From: Bacillota bacterium
Lineage (GTDB): Bacteria > Bacillota > Clostridia > Peptostreptococcales > Anaerovoracaceae
DNA: 5,895 nucleotides
NCBI GenBank assembly: GCA_029266295.1
Contig: JAQSXD010000250.1
Location: 1 to 5,895 of the forward strand
Reading direction: 5' to 3'
Shown here piece by piece: positions 5,377 to 5,895 of this stretch; positions within the stretch are counted from its first letter, which is position 1, and every line of letters starts with the position of its first letter. The notes beneath the pieces are model-generated. The model searched no databases. It saw only the letters and a list, made by a program, of their open reading frames with translations, and was not told the origin of the DNA. The translations under genes were made by a program, and so were the position numbers.

Positions 5377-5895
5377 ATGAAAGACTACTCATTTGTGTCA
5401 AATACCGTGATCAAACGATTGCCGCGTTACCGAAGGATCCTCGGTGATCTTTCAGAAAAGGGCGTGAAGGTGGTTTCTTCAACGGAACTCAGCAGGATTG
5501 CCGGTTACACGGCATCGCAAATCAGGCAGGACCTGAACAATTTTGGAGCATTCGGACAGCAAGGCTACGGGTATAATGTCGAGAGGCTGCAAAGACAGAT
5601 TGGCGAGATACTGGGTCTACGGAATGAGTACAAAATGATCGTTCTGGGGGCAGGCAATCTGGGGCAGGCAATTGCAAATTATACACATTATTATAAGTCG
5701 GGCTATCAAATTATAGCAATGTTTGATGTAAATCCCAGGCTGGTGGGCCTAAGAATCAACGATATCGAGGTACTGGATGCAGGCTGCCTAACAGAGTATC
5801 TGGAAAACAATCAGGTGGATATCGCCGTGATCACCACCGATAAAGACAGCGCTCAAAGCGTTACCGACGTTCTGGCAGGAAGCTGCATCAGGGGA
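5377..5895 (+). CDS. rex: Redox-sensing transcriptional repressor Rex (3' end cut by window edge)
   Basis: 173 codons are present of a family usually near 210; the C-terminus is off the window. Rex is a homodimeric repressor that releases DNA when NADH is high relative to NAD+. Seen: an N-terminal winged-helix domain with RLPRYRR at 14-20, SSTEL at 34-38 and the strongly conserved SQIRQDL, then FGAFGQQGYGYNV leading into the Rossmann domain; the NAD-binding glycine motif GAGNLGQAIANY starts near residue 91, followed by an acidic DVNP segment ending strand 2. The ATG at 5377 has AGGTG at 5364-5368 upstream. The 90-base gap after acoL shows neither a GC-rich hairpin with a U run nor a clear promoter, so read-through from the aco operon is possible. 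No Rex-type operator (TTGTTAA-N4-TTAACAA-like) was found in the window by eye, so control of aco by this Rex is not shown. Confidence 0.95.
   Translation, partial: MKDYSFVSNTVIKRLPRYRRILGDLSEKGVKVVSSTELSRIAGYTASQIRQDLNNFGAFGQQGYGYNVERLQRQIGEILGLRNEYKMIVLGAGNLGQAIANYTHYYKSGYQIIAMFDVNPRLVGLRINDIEVLDAGCLTEYLENNQVDIAVITTDKDSAQSVTDVLAGSCIRG

Overview
The window holds one nearly complete operon for a 2-oxoacid-dehydrogenase-type multienzyme complex, most likely an acetoin dehydrogenase (aco) system, followed by the start of a redox-sensing repressor gene (rex) that runs off the right edge. All genes are on the + strand. Strong AGGAGG-type ribosome binding sites, a moderate-GC coding sequence with very AT-rich non-coding DNA, an AcoA/AcoB-type E1 and a Rex repressor all point to an anaerobic Gram-positive bacterium of the class Clostridia. 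I cannot place it more precisely from sequence alone.

Layout: bases 1-238 are a non-coding control region. It has a cluster of dyad sites at the left edge (about 3-44), an AT-rich spacer with A/T tracts (45-180) and a textbook sigma-54 (-24/-12) promoter at 181-195. Then come E1 alpha (acoA, 239-1216), a 123-base gap containing a potential RNA structure that overlaps the next ribosome binding site, E1 beta (acoB, 1340-2314), E2 (acoC, 2324-3484), E3 (acoL, 3508-5286), a 90-base gap with no clear terminator, and rex (from 5377, 173 codons present).

How the genes work together: E1 (alpha2beta2, thiamine diphosphate) would cleave the substrate (acetoin if the assignment is right) and load an acetyl group on a lipoyl arm; E2 passes it to CoA; E3 reoxidises the dihydrolipoyl group with FAD and NAD+. 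Rex, which senses NADH/NAD+, sits next to this NADH-producing system.

The notable feature is the domain architecture. The E2 has no lipoyl domain: only a short N-terminal piece resembling the beginning of one remains, followed by two tandem peripheral-subunit-binding-like domains and the catalytic core. The only lipoyl domain encoded in the window is at the N-terminus of the E3, so the swinging arm appears to have moved from the core enzyme to the dehydrogenase. Lipoyl-bearing E3 proteins are known in some Firmicutes and mycoplasmas; the combination with a lipoyl-less E2 that has two divergent binding domains is the part worth checking.
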